Shown in pieces: positions 44,025-54,942 of a DNA stretch of 64,000 nucleotides; the first letter of the stretch is position 1, and every line of letters begins with the position of its first letter. Made by a program: the position numbers and the translations under genes. The stretch comes from Microdochium bolleyi (lineage: Eukaryota > Ascomycota > Sordariomycetes > Xylariales > Microdochiaceae): the NCBI GenBank assembly GCA_001566295.1, contig KQ964270.1:248001-312000 (forward strand). The letters are read 5' to 3'. The notes below the pieces were generated by a model, which worked only from the letters and a program-made list of their open reading frames with translations, was not told the DNA's origin and did not search any database.

Positions 44025-45653
44025 TCAGCCGAGCAGGCTGACCATCGGCTCCGGCCAGCTGCCCCACAGCAGCGGGCGGTCACCGAGCCGGGCGCTCACG
44101 GGCGCGAGGATGCGCAGCTTGCGCCGCTTCTCGTCCACGTCGGCGACGTACGCGAAGCCCATGACGCTCGCGTCGCGAATCGTGTCGGGCGAGTCGTGCA
44201 CCGACGCGTACATGACGGCCAGCGTGCAGTTCTGCATCATCAGCGAGGGCTCGACCCGTGTCACCGTGTCGCCGGCTGGTGTTGTGTGGTCCTGGTCGTC
44301 GTCGTTTGGCGAGTCTTAAGGGTTTCTTACGTTAGTATAGGGCTTACGGTCACAAATACTCTGCTAGCCACAGAGTCATTGCACAGGGGGAAAACACTTG
44401 CCTTGACTGATCCGCCACAACGACAGGGCCGCAAAGTCCACCTGCTGCGTGAAGGGCGACAGCGTGTTGCGCGTGTCGCCAAAGAAGTACTCGCGGATCG
44501 CGGCCTCGCGCACCTGCTGCATAAACATGTGATCCCGCTCCACGACGCCGCCAGACCGGTCGAGCCCGACGACCGCGACCTCCTCGTCGAGCGTCGTCCT
44601 GTGGCCGCTGCCGCCGCTGCCGCCGCCGAAGCGCCTTTGCAGGTCGCTCGTCATGCGCTCGGACCCGAGCACCACGATGATGTTGACCGAGAACTCGGCC
44701 ACGATGTGCGCGAGCAGGTCGTAGCCGCCGGCCGGGCTGGCGACGAAGCCCGGCGTGTCGATGAGCATGCCCGACGCGCGCACGTCTGGGTCGTCGGAGA
44801 ACCGCGCGGTCGCACTGACCGACAGGCTGCTGCACACGCGCTTGTACAGCCTCGGGTTGTCCTCGGGCCGCTCGAGGCCGTAGTAGTACGACAGCGGCAG
44901 CTTCACCGGGATAGGGCTGGGCCCGCTGGTCGGCGTCGACCCCCACTCGGTCGTGATATCCATGAGCGTCGCAAAGACGGCGGCGCTCAGCGTGCCGGGC
45001 AGCGCGAGCATGCCCTCGCTCGGGTCAGTGCTGACGACAAGCGGCTGCCGGTCCATGCGGGTCGCCCAGCCGGTCAGCGTGCGCACGAGACTCGTCTTGC
45101 CCGAATTGGGCGGGCCGACGATGAGCACGCGGGGACCCATGGAGTCGCTGCCGTGGCGGGCGGCAGCCCTTGAGCGCAGGCCCTCGAGCTTGAAGTGTAG
45201 GTTGACATGGCTGACGGACGGTGTCTGGTCGGCGGCGGATGGCTCGGCGGTGTAGGCATCGAAAGTGCCGCGGGGGCAGGCGACGTCGAGGGAGCAGCCG
45301 TGCCAGGTGTTGATCTTGGATTTGATGGCGGTGAAGGTGTAGGCTGTGCCCGGGGCGAGCTCGGTGCCGTCCTTCTCGGCGGTGCCGGAGACGAGCTTGA
45401 TGGTGAGCTCGGAGCCGTGGGGCACTTCGAAGCGGTACTCCCAGAAGGGCTGGAGGGTCTGTATCTGGCTGGCGGCGTGGGCGGCGGCGGCGGCGGAGGA
45501 GGAAGATGCTGCAAGCGAGGGACCGTCCTACAAGGAGGGACATGGAATCAGCTGGCTGGACCGTTGGAGAAAGAGAGGGACGGTGAAGAGAGGGCGCCAG
45601 TTACGAACCACATGCGCAATCTGACCGAGGCCGGGAATGCCAGGGATAGACAT
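44025..45653 (-). CDS. CLP1: Clp1, pre-mRNA cleavage factor IA subunit
   Basis: Nuclear P-loop protein of the polynucleotide-kinase family; with Pcf11 it forms part of cleavage factor IA for mRNA 3'-end processing. Exons on the minus strand: 45653-45612, 45524-44402 and 44314-44025; 484 residues. The second intron (44315-44401) has a GC donor (CAAG then GCAAGT), a TACTAAC branch and an AAG acceptor; splicing there keeps the conserved frame (LWRISQ then DSP). The first donor, at 45611, is approximate because another in-phase GT lies 3 nt further on. Seen: the N-terminal beta domain (LQPFWEYRFEVPHGSELTIK), a Pro-free Ala/Ser insert from an expanded GCC run near residues 23-33, the Walker A GPPNSGKTSLVRTL near 148-161, LVVSTDPSEGM, the FVASPAGGYDLL loop, and the C-terminal domain ending in LLWGSWPEP. 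Fungal Clp1 usually lacks kinase activity; here that is not testable by eye. Confidence 0.95.
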
Positions 45654-46645
45654 GGTCAGCGTTGTGCGAGCCTCTCAGCTCATTGCTGCCGGAAGCGAGC
45701 TGTCTCGGGGGGCCACCGGATCGGACGAGTGGGAAAGTTGCGAGCTGGAGAGCTGGAGATGACAAGGCTGTGAGGAGGTGGGATGGAGTGCTTGCGCGAT
45801 TGGGCCGGTCAATCACAGGAAAAGCTATCCATCAGCCTTGCGGTCCGTAGACTCTAGCAAGCTCGAGTGGGGAAGGCGAAGGGAGCTTGAGCTGGAGTGG
45901 GGCTGCTTCGCCGTGCCCCAGGCCCTCCGTGTCGGCTCCGGGGCCTTTGAAACATTCCCGTGACCTTTCTGCCGCACCGGCATTCACAAACAAACCAGCA
46001 TGCACAATCCTCAATCCTCGAGGACGTCATCACCCCCTCCGCACCTGCCCACCTGCTCGCCTGCATCCCTGGCAGCGGCCGTCTGGGTGGTGGCCTAGCT
46101 GGGCTATCGAGTCCGATTGCAGGTGGGTGCTTGTTTCGCATCGATGACAACATGACCGACAAGTATGGCAACAGCCCGTAAGCCGCAGGCGCCACAACGC
46201 CCACGCTACCTCAACTTCGTCTCTACCTCGACATGGGACTTCGCTGCACAGGCGGTATCAAAATCGTGCCACGGCACACACACAGATTCGCCGCCCGTTC
46301 CTTCCGGGTCTTCCCCAAGGCCCGACCCCGCTTTGGGCAAAGTTCCCATGGGTTCTTCATGCTTAGAATTCCCAAGAACACGGGGACTCCTTGTAGTGAT
46401 CGGTCCCCTCACTAGTTGCCTACCAACGATTGACCACCTGCATGTTGTATGAGCCACCCACCACCCCGGTGCCGTCTTTATGGGGAGGGGGGGGGGGCAT
46501 TAGCCCGGATCCCTCCCCTACCAGACGGTTACACACAAAAGAGGCCGTCGGCATGTTTCCCGCCTACTAGTTCCAACTTTCCAACCTAGCTCTCTCTTTA
46601 CCAGCCAGCAAGCCATCTTTCGTATCTCTCAATATCTGAACAACG
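45654..46645. promoter_or_regulatory. shared divergent upstream region
   Basis: About 1 kb between CLP1 (left, minus) and the sulfotransferase-like gene (right, plus). Contains a G-rich run near 46,484-46,498 and a short CT-rich leader before 46646. No gene supported. Confidence 0.45.
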
Positions 46646-47659
46646 ATGGGCGCCGCGCCCTCCATCCCCACAGATCCCTCGCGGACAGTCCAGGTTATCG
46701 GCGCCGGCTTCTCGCGGACCGGGACCGTCTCCATGCAGATGGCCCTCGAGATCCTCCTCAAGGGTCCCGTCCTGCACGGTGGCACGCAGATCATCACCCG
46801 GGAAGACGGTATGTCCTGCTGCTGCAGTCTACCCTCAAGGCCCTCCTCTTGAATATCGCGCACGAGCAGGACTCCAAATCTGACTGTCCCATCTTTCCCG
46901 GTGCGCACAGCATACTGCAAGACATGGATGCTGGCCTACCACGCCAGGCACGCCGGCGACCACGCCGTCGTCCTCAAGCACGTCCGCGACGGCACGCGCG
47001 GCTTCGTCGGCACCACGGACCTGCCGACCATCGACTTCATCCCTGAGCTGCTTGAGCTGTACCCGGACGCCCGGGTCGTCCTCGTGAAGCGCGACCCCGT
47101 CACGTGGTGGCGCAGCACCCTCGAGATCCAGAAGGCCGTCGAGCTCTGGTGGCTCAAGGCTGCCACCTACCCTATTCCGGGGTGGCGCTGGCTGCCGTAC
47201 CTCATCGACGAGTTTGCCGCCTCGGCCAAGCAGCTCTCGCGGCGGCAGCGTGCTGACGGGAGCGGACTCGAGACGATAGACGAGGCCGAGCCCGGATCGC
47301 GTGAGTGCTTCGCCGTCCGTATTTGTCGCTGCTCTGCCATGTCCCGCGTCTGCTCCCAAATAATGCTCGAGAGTCACACATGGCTAACATCAACAACAGA
47401 TATCCTCGCAAACTACTATGACCGGGTCCGCTCTGCCACAACCAAGGGGCAGCTCCTCGAGATGGAGCTCAGCGAGGGCTGGGAGCCGCTGTGCAGGTTC
47501 CTCGACGTCCCCGTGCCCGACCAGCCGTTCCCGCGCGCCAACGACACGGCGGCGATGGAGAAGACGGCGGGGGCCGTCGTGGCGCGGATCGCCCAGGTCT
47601 GGCTCGGGATCCTCGGCGTGCTGGGCGGCACGGTATATCTCGGCACCCGCCTGCTGTAG
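46646..47659 (+). CDS. P-loop sulfotransferase-like protein (Sulfotransfer_4 type)
   Basis: Three exons, 46646-46808, 46911-47300 and 47400-47659; introns 102 and 99 nt, both phase 1; 270 residues. The start has VIGAGFSRTGTVSMQMAL (about residues 17-34), the PAPS-binding-type loop of the fungal sulfotransferase-like family often mislabelled as NAD-dependent epimerase. Further family marks: EDAYCKTWMLAYH across intron 1, DLPTIDFIPELLELYPDARV, and the 3'-phosphate-side VKRDPVTWWRS. The C-terminal 25 residues form a hydrophobic helix (VWLGILGVLGGTVYLGTRLL), suggesting a tail-anchored protein facing the cytosol. Actual sulfotransferase activity is unproven for this family. Confidence 0.88.
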
Positions 47660-49343
47660 AAACTTTGCATGTTGTTCCCAGCTGTTTTCAAGTGAGATTT
47701 GCACAGTCCTTTGAGTTGATTGACGAGCCAGTTTCGTGGTATATAATTGCCTATGATATCGCCGAACGCAGAGTTTAGCAGAACTTTTAGGTTAGAAATA
47801 GAGTGCGAAGTGATTTCTCGCAACTCGCAGTGGCATGGTCCCATGTCTTTGTGCTTTACCGATGGTCCCTATTCGCCCACCGCCGCCCTGACGGTTTCGC
47901 CTAGAAGTTGGCACAAGAATGCCGCAGGCCAACCAGATTAGGATCGGGAGTGTAAGCACCTTGCGGTAGCTGCTCCGGAGGCGACCTCTAGTTCACGCGG
48001 AACTTGTTGAATAAGTCCGAAAGCCAGTGGGCGATGATTGTGTAAAATTAGGCAACGACGCGAGGCCACATGTGGGACAAACTGAATCAACAAAAGATAT
48101 TGAAAGATTGAGAGGGTTACAACCAGAGAGGCAGAATTTGCATTCACTGGGGCAAATCGAGCTCGGACTAGAGTTGCAAACATGACCAAGCTTGACTATG
48201 GTGATTTGATATGCTGGTTCTATTATCTTAGAGAACTCCCCTTCTTCTTCTACGTCGTCTTCTCCTTCCATGCTTGGAGAATTGGGTTGCCAGTTCAGGA
48301 ATGCAAGCCATTGTCACGACCTTTGAGTGGCTGAGTTGGACACACTTGGTTATAACAGACGCTTGGTGGAATGGTAGTATCTTCAGCCACTCAGTGCCGA
48401 GTAATGAGTTATGCTCGCAGAATGGTATTTCAATACCATTGTCTCAAGTCCTGCAGGAATTCCCCCCCCTGCCGTACTCTCGTCGATTTGATAGAGCGAG
48501 TTGCGCCTAGGGGCTGGCTAACACGCGCCTCGGTACCCGGTCACGAAATTATACCTTGCCATCGTCTACAGCCCTCCTTGATAGGCAAGGTTGAGCAGCT
48601 TGTCCCAGCCCATGAGCCCTGGTATATGTATAAGGAATGAAGAAGCCGTGTTTTGCAATGGATATTCCTGGAGCATATTCACATTGGTATCGCTTGTGGA
48701 GACCGCGATTCTGTCTACGTGCAGGTGGGAAGACAATCCCAACGCTGTCTATTTCATAGGCGGGCGAATGTGGAGGGGTCGCAATAAGAGTTGTCGACTG
48801 GGAATGCACAATGGGCTCGACCTTTGATGGTGGACCATCCCCTGGCTGGCTTAGAAGCCTGACACGCGGGTACGCGCCGGCGCCTCCCGCCGTCGAGGTT
48901 CCGCTTCGGGACCTGGTGAGCCGTCTCATTGGACTGCTGCGCTGCCACCAGGGCCACTAGGCGTGGCGAGGTTTGTGCTATTCTTGCACACAGGGGCGCC
49001 CTGCCACTTCCGCGACACCCTGGACGCTGCTGGCCAGTGGGAAGCTGGCGAATGCGACAATCCCGGCAGGTCTCGCGGCTAGAGCCCGTCGGTGGCCATG
49101 CCACTCTCGTAAGGCTGCATCTCCCCAGGCCCAGCAAGGAATTAAAGCTCGATGTGGCTTGCTGACACGCCTGCCTGGCTCGGCGACGTTTCCGTTGCGC
49201 AGATCGTACAAAGGACCGTTGCTCGCAGCCATGATTGTCCCGGGCGTCTGACATTCTGGTGGTCTTCCCTTGCCCCTCTTCTGTTTTTCGTGGGCTGTTG
49301 ACAGTCTGCATCAACGACCACTCTGGAAGAGGAAGCCGCGACC
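47660..49343. other. intergenic, 1.7 kb
   Basis: Holds the 3' UTR of the sulfotransferase-like gene and the promoter of the gene at 49344. No coding region supported. A nearly perfect 20-bp palindrome lies at 48421-48440. Confidence 0.5.
48421..48440. repeat. 20-bp palindrome
   Basis: Two 9-bp arms (AATGGTATT and its complement) flank a TC centre. It may form a small hairpin or be a dimer-binding site, or be chance; it lies about 0.9 kb upstream of the next gene. Confidence 0.4.
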
Positions 49344-50988
49344 ATGTCTCAAGGTGAGCCTGCCTCGCAAAGCTTGCAGCTCCTCCACCAACTGGCCGCT
49401 GACGTCCCCAACTTCACGACCAAACAGTCCCCAACTCGCCGCCGCCACAGTACATCGACAATGGCGCCAACCTGCCCGAGGTCGTGAGCCCTGGCCAGCA
49501 CCCGTACGCCGACGGGCCCCAGGTCATCAACTCAGGCCCCCAGCACGCCCCCGAGCTGTATCACCAGTACGGCAACGGCCATTCACACCCTTACCAGGGA
49601 CAGCAGCAGTATGACACGTCGCCAGAGGTCACTTACAGCAACACGGACTACAAGGGTGGGACCGTGGTGCCTGGGCCTGGTGCGGTGCCACATGAAGGCT
49701 CGGCAGCAAACCATGGGGCCGGCGCCGAGGGCGCGACGAAGCCCATCCCTTTCTGGCGGAGAAAGCGCATGATGCTGCTCGCCGCGGGCGTTGTGCTGCT
49801 TGTCATTGTGGGAGCAGTCGTCGGAGGTGTCGTCGGCAGTCAGAAGGCAAAGTCATCCGCCGGTGCAGATTCAGCAACATCACCGGCGCAAGGCGTCTCT
49901 CCGCCCGGCTCCAGTCCGACACCATCAACCACTCCTGTTGCAGTTTCGAGACGGCCTGGTACTGTGGCGACCACCAGCAGAGGTACGTTTCCCCCGACGA
50001 CTTGGACCGGTCCATTGTGTGTTATTCCAGAAAACCCTAACACCAGTCATGCACAGGAGTCGAGGTCTTCACCCATGGCATCCAACTCTTCTGGCAGGAC
50101 GAGGGCTCGCCCGACATCACCTACAGCGTCTACAACAACGGCCTGGACTACGGTCCGCTCCGGCAGCTGAACCTCTCGCGACCACCCAAGGGCGCGACAC
50201 CGCTGGCTGCAACATCGTGGTTCGTCGACAACAATCGCACAAACAACGCCAGCGTGCAGCTGTACTACCTGCTCGAGACCAACAGCGCCGGCAGGCTCGA
50301 CATCGCCATGGCCGACCTCGTCTGCACCCGTCAGCAGGCATGTACCGAGACCGGGACCACTATCATATCGGCCAACGTGACGGCAGAAGTCGCGTCCAAC
50401 TCGGACCTTACGGCAGTGTGGCGCCGTGACCAGAAGAACTTCAAGTACAACAACCGCGTGTACTACCAGGCCAAGGGCACGGGCTCTCTCATTGAGCTGA
50501 GCGGCGACACGGCGACGACGACCGGCTGGGCCGAGACCGACCTCAAGGCGCAGGCTCAGAACGGCTCCAGCCTCGCCTCCGTCTTCGCCGACGGCTACAG
50601 CATGGAGCTGTACTATCTCGACACCACCGGCGCCCTCACGGGACTCGTCAACACGGACCACTGGGCGTCCCCGACCCAGATCAAGGCCGACTCTGGTGAT
50701 ACCGGCGCGGCCGGGACCGGCGTGATCGAGGCCTGCTGGGAGAACTCGTCCAACATCTTCCGCATCTATCGGGCCACCGACAAGGGCAACCTGGTCGAGT
50801 ACAACAGAAAGGGCGTAGGGTCATCGTGGGCGGCGGGCATGTCGCCCAATGGGCGGGCAGCGGACAGCACGTTCACGGTGTCGTCGTGGGACGCCGATGT
50901 CCGGCTGTTCTTTGTCGAGAAGGGCGTCATGACACGGGGCACGAGGGGCACGACGTCCTGGAAGATGGACGCGGTCAAGGACATATAG
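49344..50988 (+). CDS. single-span membrane protein with probable beta-propeller lectin-like ectodomain
   Basis: Three exons: 49344-49353 (10 nt), 49428-49982 and 50057-50988; introns 74 nt each, both phase 1; 498 residues. The N-terminal 110 residues are Pro/Gln/Tyr-rich and cytosolic, then a basic cluster (FWRRKR) and one transmembrane helix at about 118-140. After a Ser/Pro/Thr stalk, residues about 185-498 form repeating beta-strand blades, each ending in an aromatic or hydrophobic strand followed by a polar turn (IQLFWQDE, VQLYYLLE, LTAVWRRD, MELYYLD, FRIYRATD, VRLFFVEKG). This is the look of six-bladed fungal fucose-lectin-type propellers (AAL/PVL-like) seen in membrane-bound form in many ascomycetes. 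Sugar binding is inference. Layout, including the tiny first exon, mirrors the gene at 40399-41411. Confidence 0.85.
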
Positions 50989-51326
50989 GACTTTCAGGCC
51001 GGGGTGTCAATGTACATATTTGAATCTGTGATGAATATAAAGTCTCACGCAACATGGAAACGGAGTGTGTCTGCCATATTGTGTTTTATACAATAACTGC
51101 CTGTTGTCTGACAACAAACAGATGCGGATCTCAAAGAGCTGCGGCGCCCCACCTTCGAAGCCGTCTGCAAGGACAATCCGATGAAGCACTTTCTCAGGCA
51201 CACTCTCTGCCTCTTTTGTCTCCTTCAACGGTGGTTTCTCGCGAGCCTGCAGTACATCTCCGAGGTCATGCTCAGAAGCCAGGGGCATCATATCAGAGAG
51301 AATACCAAATAAGCAGGTCGAGAGCA
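50989..51326. other. short spacer between tandem plus-strand genes
   Basis: Presumed 3' UTR of the lectin-like gene and promoter of the gene at 51327. The following gene's frame stays open back to an ATG at 51054, and a 117-codon minus-strand frame also spans this stretch; neither shows features that would make me call it coding. Confidence 0.45.
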
Positions 51327-52385
51327 ATGACCCACCACCATCACTCGCTGCCTGGACCAAAGCAGCAGCTGCAGCAGCAGAAGCTCCCCGACCTGTCGGC
51401 CACGCCGCTGAGACATCCGGACTGCTGCCTGAGCCTGTCGACGACGCTGCTATCCCAGATCGCCGCCGCTTGCGCTACCACCGAGCGCGATGATTCTCAG
51501 TCCAGCACCCACCAGCAGCAGCCTCGACAACAGCCGGGGAGGAGAGTTAGAGACAGGGTAATCCTGTCGATAGGCTCTGGGTCCGGGCTCCTGGAGGCCT
51601 GTCTGCAGCGCTACATCGACAGCGACACAACCACGAGGACTACCACCAACACACGCGGTGACGCCTCGGAGGGGAACACCGACGGCAGGCTGGTCGTCCG
51701 GGGCGTCGAGGTGCACCAGCTCAGCAGCAACAGCAACAGCAATTCCAACACGGGATCACAGCAGCAGATGCTGCTAAACCGCTATCTGCCCGCGCACCGG
51801 CGGTCCACGGTCAGAGGGACGTGGGAGGTGTCCACCGAGCTGGAGGAGCTGCTGCTGCCGAGCTCGGCCGGAGGAGCAAAGCGGAGACGAGGAGGAATGG
51901 CCACAGACGGTGGCCGTGATCGCGACGACGACGACGACGACGGGAGTGGTAATGATGATGAAGAGCAGCTTGCGCAGCTGGACCGAGGTGTCGATGCAGC
52001 AAGAGTTGTTGCCGAAAGTGAGCATTTCCGCCCCGGTGAAGACAGCGACACGGGAGGGGCGGGAGGTGAGGAGGAAGTCGCCGCGCTCATGTTCGTGTAC
52101 CCGCGCCAGCCGGGCTTGGTGCGCAGGTATGTCGACGCCGTCCTGGCGCCGCCATCATCGGGGGCGCGAGGTCGCCGTGGGCCAAGAGTGATGATCTGGC
52201 TCGGCCCGCGGGCGGACTGGGCGGACTTCAGGCCGTGTTTCGAGGCTGGGCAGCCGCGGGGAGGTGCTGATGATGGCGATGATAAAGACAGCGAGCACGG
52301 GGTCGTGAGGTCCACGAGGGTGCTCGAAGGAAGCGAGGCCGGGCTGCTGGACTACGAGATGATGAGCATTGTGTACCTGACGTGA
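51327..52385 (+). CDS. methyltransferase-like fungal protein, degenerate
   Basis: Intronless frame of 352 residues from the ATG at 51327. The same frame extends upstream to an ATG at 51054 (443 residues), but that part is low in features and crowds the previous gene. Order: HPDCCLSLSTTLLSQIAAAC, then RVILSIGSGSGLLEACLQRY, which resembles SAM-binding motif I of class I methyltransferases; VRGVEVHQ at the place of the acidic motif II; NRYLPAHRRSTVRGTWEV; an Asp/Glu-rich insert; AALMFVYPRQPGLVRRYVD (motif IV-like); RVMIWLGPRADWADFRPCF; and VLEGSEAGLLDYEMMSIVYL. The fold suggestion is inference; the insertions (Asn/Ser, poly-Asp) are unusual. Catalysis is doubtful or unknown. Confidence 0.72.
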   Translation: MTHHHHSLPGPKQQLQQQKLPDLSATPLRHPDCCLSLSTTLLSQIAAACATTERDDSQSSTHQQQPRQQPGRRVRDRVILSIGSGSGLLEACLQRYIDSDTTTRTTTNTRGDASEGNTDGRLVVRGVEVHQLSSNSNSNSNTGSQQQMLLNRYLPAHRRSTVRGTWEVSTELEELLLPSSAGGAKRRRGGMATDGGRDRDDDDDDGSGNDDEEQLAQLDRGVDAARVVAESEHFRPGEDSDTGGAGGEEEVAALMFVYPRQPGLVRRYVDAVLAPPSSGARGRRGPRVMIWLGPRADWADFRPCFEAGQPRGGADDGDDKDSEHGVVRSTRVLEGSEAGLLDYEMMSIVYLT

Positions 52386-52395
52386 CCTTGCTTAT

Positions 52396-52400
<5 letters not shown>

Positions 52401-52426
<26 letters not shown>
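52401..52426. repeat. (CA)13 microsatellite
   Basis: Thirteen CA units in the 233-bp spacer between the tails of two convergent genes. Probably length-variable between strains. Confidence 0.95.
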
Positions 52427-52618
52427 ATGAACGCTTGCACCCCATGCTCTGCAGAGGGACGGAATGTGAAAGGGTCAAGTACCTTTGTGCCAAGCGACAC
52501 ACATCACGGATGTTCGTAGGTGTATTGGTATCATTAATCAAACCCAAGCCAGATATTGATGCTGTCCAAGATGGCTCCATGCTGCCTACGGAATTGCAGA
52601 AAGATACTCCCAATCTGC

Positions 52619-54942
52619 TCAGGATATCCAGTCACCCTCATAGTCCATATCGCCCTGGTCGCGACCATGATTTCCGCCCCCAAAGTCGTCCGCGTCATCC
52701 GGGATCTCGCCAGACTCGACGCTGCCAGCCTCGCTCATCGCGTCGTCGGCATCGGGTTTGGCGGTAGGTGCCGGGTGCTTGCCTGCTCCGGTCGCCGCTG
52801 CGGCAGGGGTGTTGCTGTTCTGACCCCATGTCAGCTCCAGCTTGCCGTCCATACCGGCAAGGACATTGCCGGACGCCGCGAGGCCGGACATGAAGCGCTC
52901 GGCCGTCTTGCGGTCCTTGAATGTGACGTGGGTTGCTTCGGACTCCGCGCGGATGCTATCGAACTCGCCGACGCTCTGGTATGAGGTTAGTATTTGTAGA
53001 ACGGTTTGAATACAACGAGAGAAAGGTCAAACTTACGAAGAGGTACTGCCGCAGGCACTCGTCATTGCCGGGCACAGTAAAGTCCGCGCCAGAGACAATG
53101 ACGACCTTGGGCCTCAGATCGAGCGAGTACTGCGCATACGCCGCATGCCGGGCCTCGACACCACCCAGCCCGCCTCCGCGTCCGCCGCGTGGCGCATAAC
53201 CGCCGCGCCAGCTCGGAGGCGCAAAACCACCCCGTCCACGATACCCGCCCCTGCCTCTTCCACCACGCCCACTCCACGGGTGCGACTCGTCGTGGGCAGC
53301 CGCGCTGGGATCGATGCCCAGCAAGTCCGCCTCTGCTTCGAGAGCGGCAAGCTGTGCGCGCAGCGCTTCGGTCTGGGTGCTCGACTTTCTCTCTGGGTGG
53401 CTGGCTGGTGACGCGGACCGCAGTTTGGAATCTAGCTCCCGCTTCTCCGCCAGGTGCCGCGTGCGCCGGTCCTCGAGGTCCTGCCACTCCTTTTCGATCT
53501 CTCGCCGCCTTTTTAACTTCTCTTGATGCAAGCGCTGTGCTTCTGCTTGCTTCTGGATGAACTCGTCCATATCGAACTCAGGCTCATCGGAGGCATCTAC
53601 CTCATTCCTGCCCTTTGCATCATCGGACTCATCCTTCTGCCAGAAGACTTTGACAAATCTGTTGTCAAATATGACCTTGGGCGAGCTCCACGCTGCGTTG
53701 GCCGCTTCCCACGTCTCAAAGTTGAGGACGGCGAGACGCTTGTGTTCTTGTATCGCGATATCCTTGATGGCGCCAAACTGCGAGAAGAAGTCGCGGATCT
53801 GGTCTTCAGTTAGGTTCTCCTTCGGGATGTTCTGTACGACAATCTTTGTCCGTGAGCGATCGTGCACCGGACCGTTGACTGTCGCGACCGGCTGCTTTCC
53901 CTTCTGTTTCTGACCCTTCCTGGCCTCGCGGCCATTTGCCTGCTGTGCTCTGTCATGTAGTTGTCCACTTCCATTTTGCTGTTCGTATGGAAGACTCGTC
54001 TGTGACGGGAACATCCCGCCCATGGCCATCGCCGGATTGCTTGGATCGTACTCAAGGGCTACATCCCCGTTCGGCGGCATGAATGATGGCAAAAACACAG
54101 ACTCGGGCCCGTGCTCAAACTTGCACTTGCTACCTCGCGCGCAGTATCCCTTCTTGTCATAGTCCCGGCATCTCCTCTTCTTCTTCCGAGACTTCTGGGA
54201 ACCCGGCGCACCGAAATTCGAAGGGTCCGGGAGCGGTATGCCAAGCTGCTGTAGCATCTGGATATTCTGCAGGATCAGGTTGGGGTCGATTTGAGGAAAG
54301 CCCTGGGCATTGCCGTCAAAGCCGCCTCCCGTGTTACCTGGCAGAAATTGTGGCATCACCCCCAGCTGTCTGGGGCTGTGAAAGTTGGTAGCATTACTCG
54401 GGGTTTCCTGGTTCCTCTTCTGCTGCTTCTTCGCGGGTGCGCCGTTGCGCCCCCCATGACTGTCCTGGGTCATCTCGACATCATCATCGTCGCAGTCGCT
54501 GGCTCGGCGCTTCCCTGTTGACGTCGCGGTCTGTCTTGAGCTGGGGTCGTTTCGTTGTTGGGCCTGTGGCACGAACGGTGCTGTCGTCGGGGCCCCAAAC
54601 GAGGGCTGCGGCGCAGGAGGGGCGGGGGGTGCCCCGGGCAGATATGACTTGTAGTTTATGGCCTGGAAGACATCGTTGGTGAAGGCAACTGAGTCTTCGC
54701 TGAGAAAGTCGGGGATCTCAGATTCAAAGAGCTTGCGGATGGTGGCCTGGTCGCTGTCGTGCCGTAGCAGGGCGAGGACGTAGTCGGCGAGAACGTCGGA
54801 GTCGGCGTCTGATCTATAAGATGCACGGAAATTGTCAGTGAACATTCCGGAAGCAGACCTGTGGCTGGAGAGCGTACGTGTTGGCTAGGCGGTTGACGAT
54901 CCACGATTTGAGGTGGCCCTCGTCTTCTTCGGCGAAGAGCAT
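52619..54942 (-). CDS. PWI/CCCH/RRM RNA-binding protein (RBM26/27, Rmn1-like)
   Basis: Three exons on the minus strand: 54942-54878, 54813-53037 and 52975-52619; introns 64 and 61 nt; 732 residues. The first exon is required: it supplies MLFAEEDEGHLKSWIVNRLA, the start of a PWI-like fold (residues 1-80). Then a Pro/Gln-rich region with an acidic and a basic patch, a CCCH finger near 236-256 (C-x8-C-x5-C-x3-H), an RRM near 339-410 (KIVVQNIP and RLAVLNF as RNP2- and RNP1-like), a charged coiled coil (about 430-500), an RGG-rich box near 530-575, and a second, weaker RRM split by the second intron (VVIVSGAD ... THVTFKDRKTAERF). This order matches human RBM26/RBM27 and fission yeast Rmn1, which belong to nuclear RNA surveillance and adaptor complexes (PAXT, MTREC). 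Role here is by family. Confidence 0.9.

Noticed and set aside
51054..51326. Upstream extension of the methyltransferase-like protein, and an antisense 117-codon frame here
   Set aside because: Both lack domain features, and the space is needed for a terminator and a promoter; start at 51327 preferred, though not proven.
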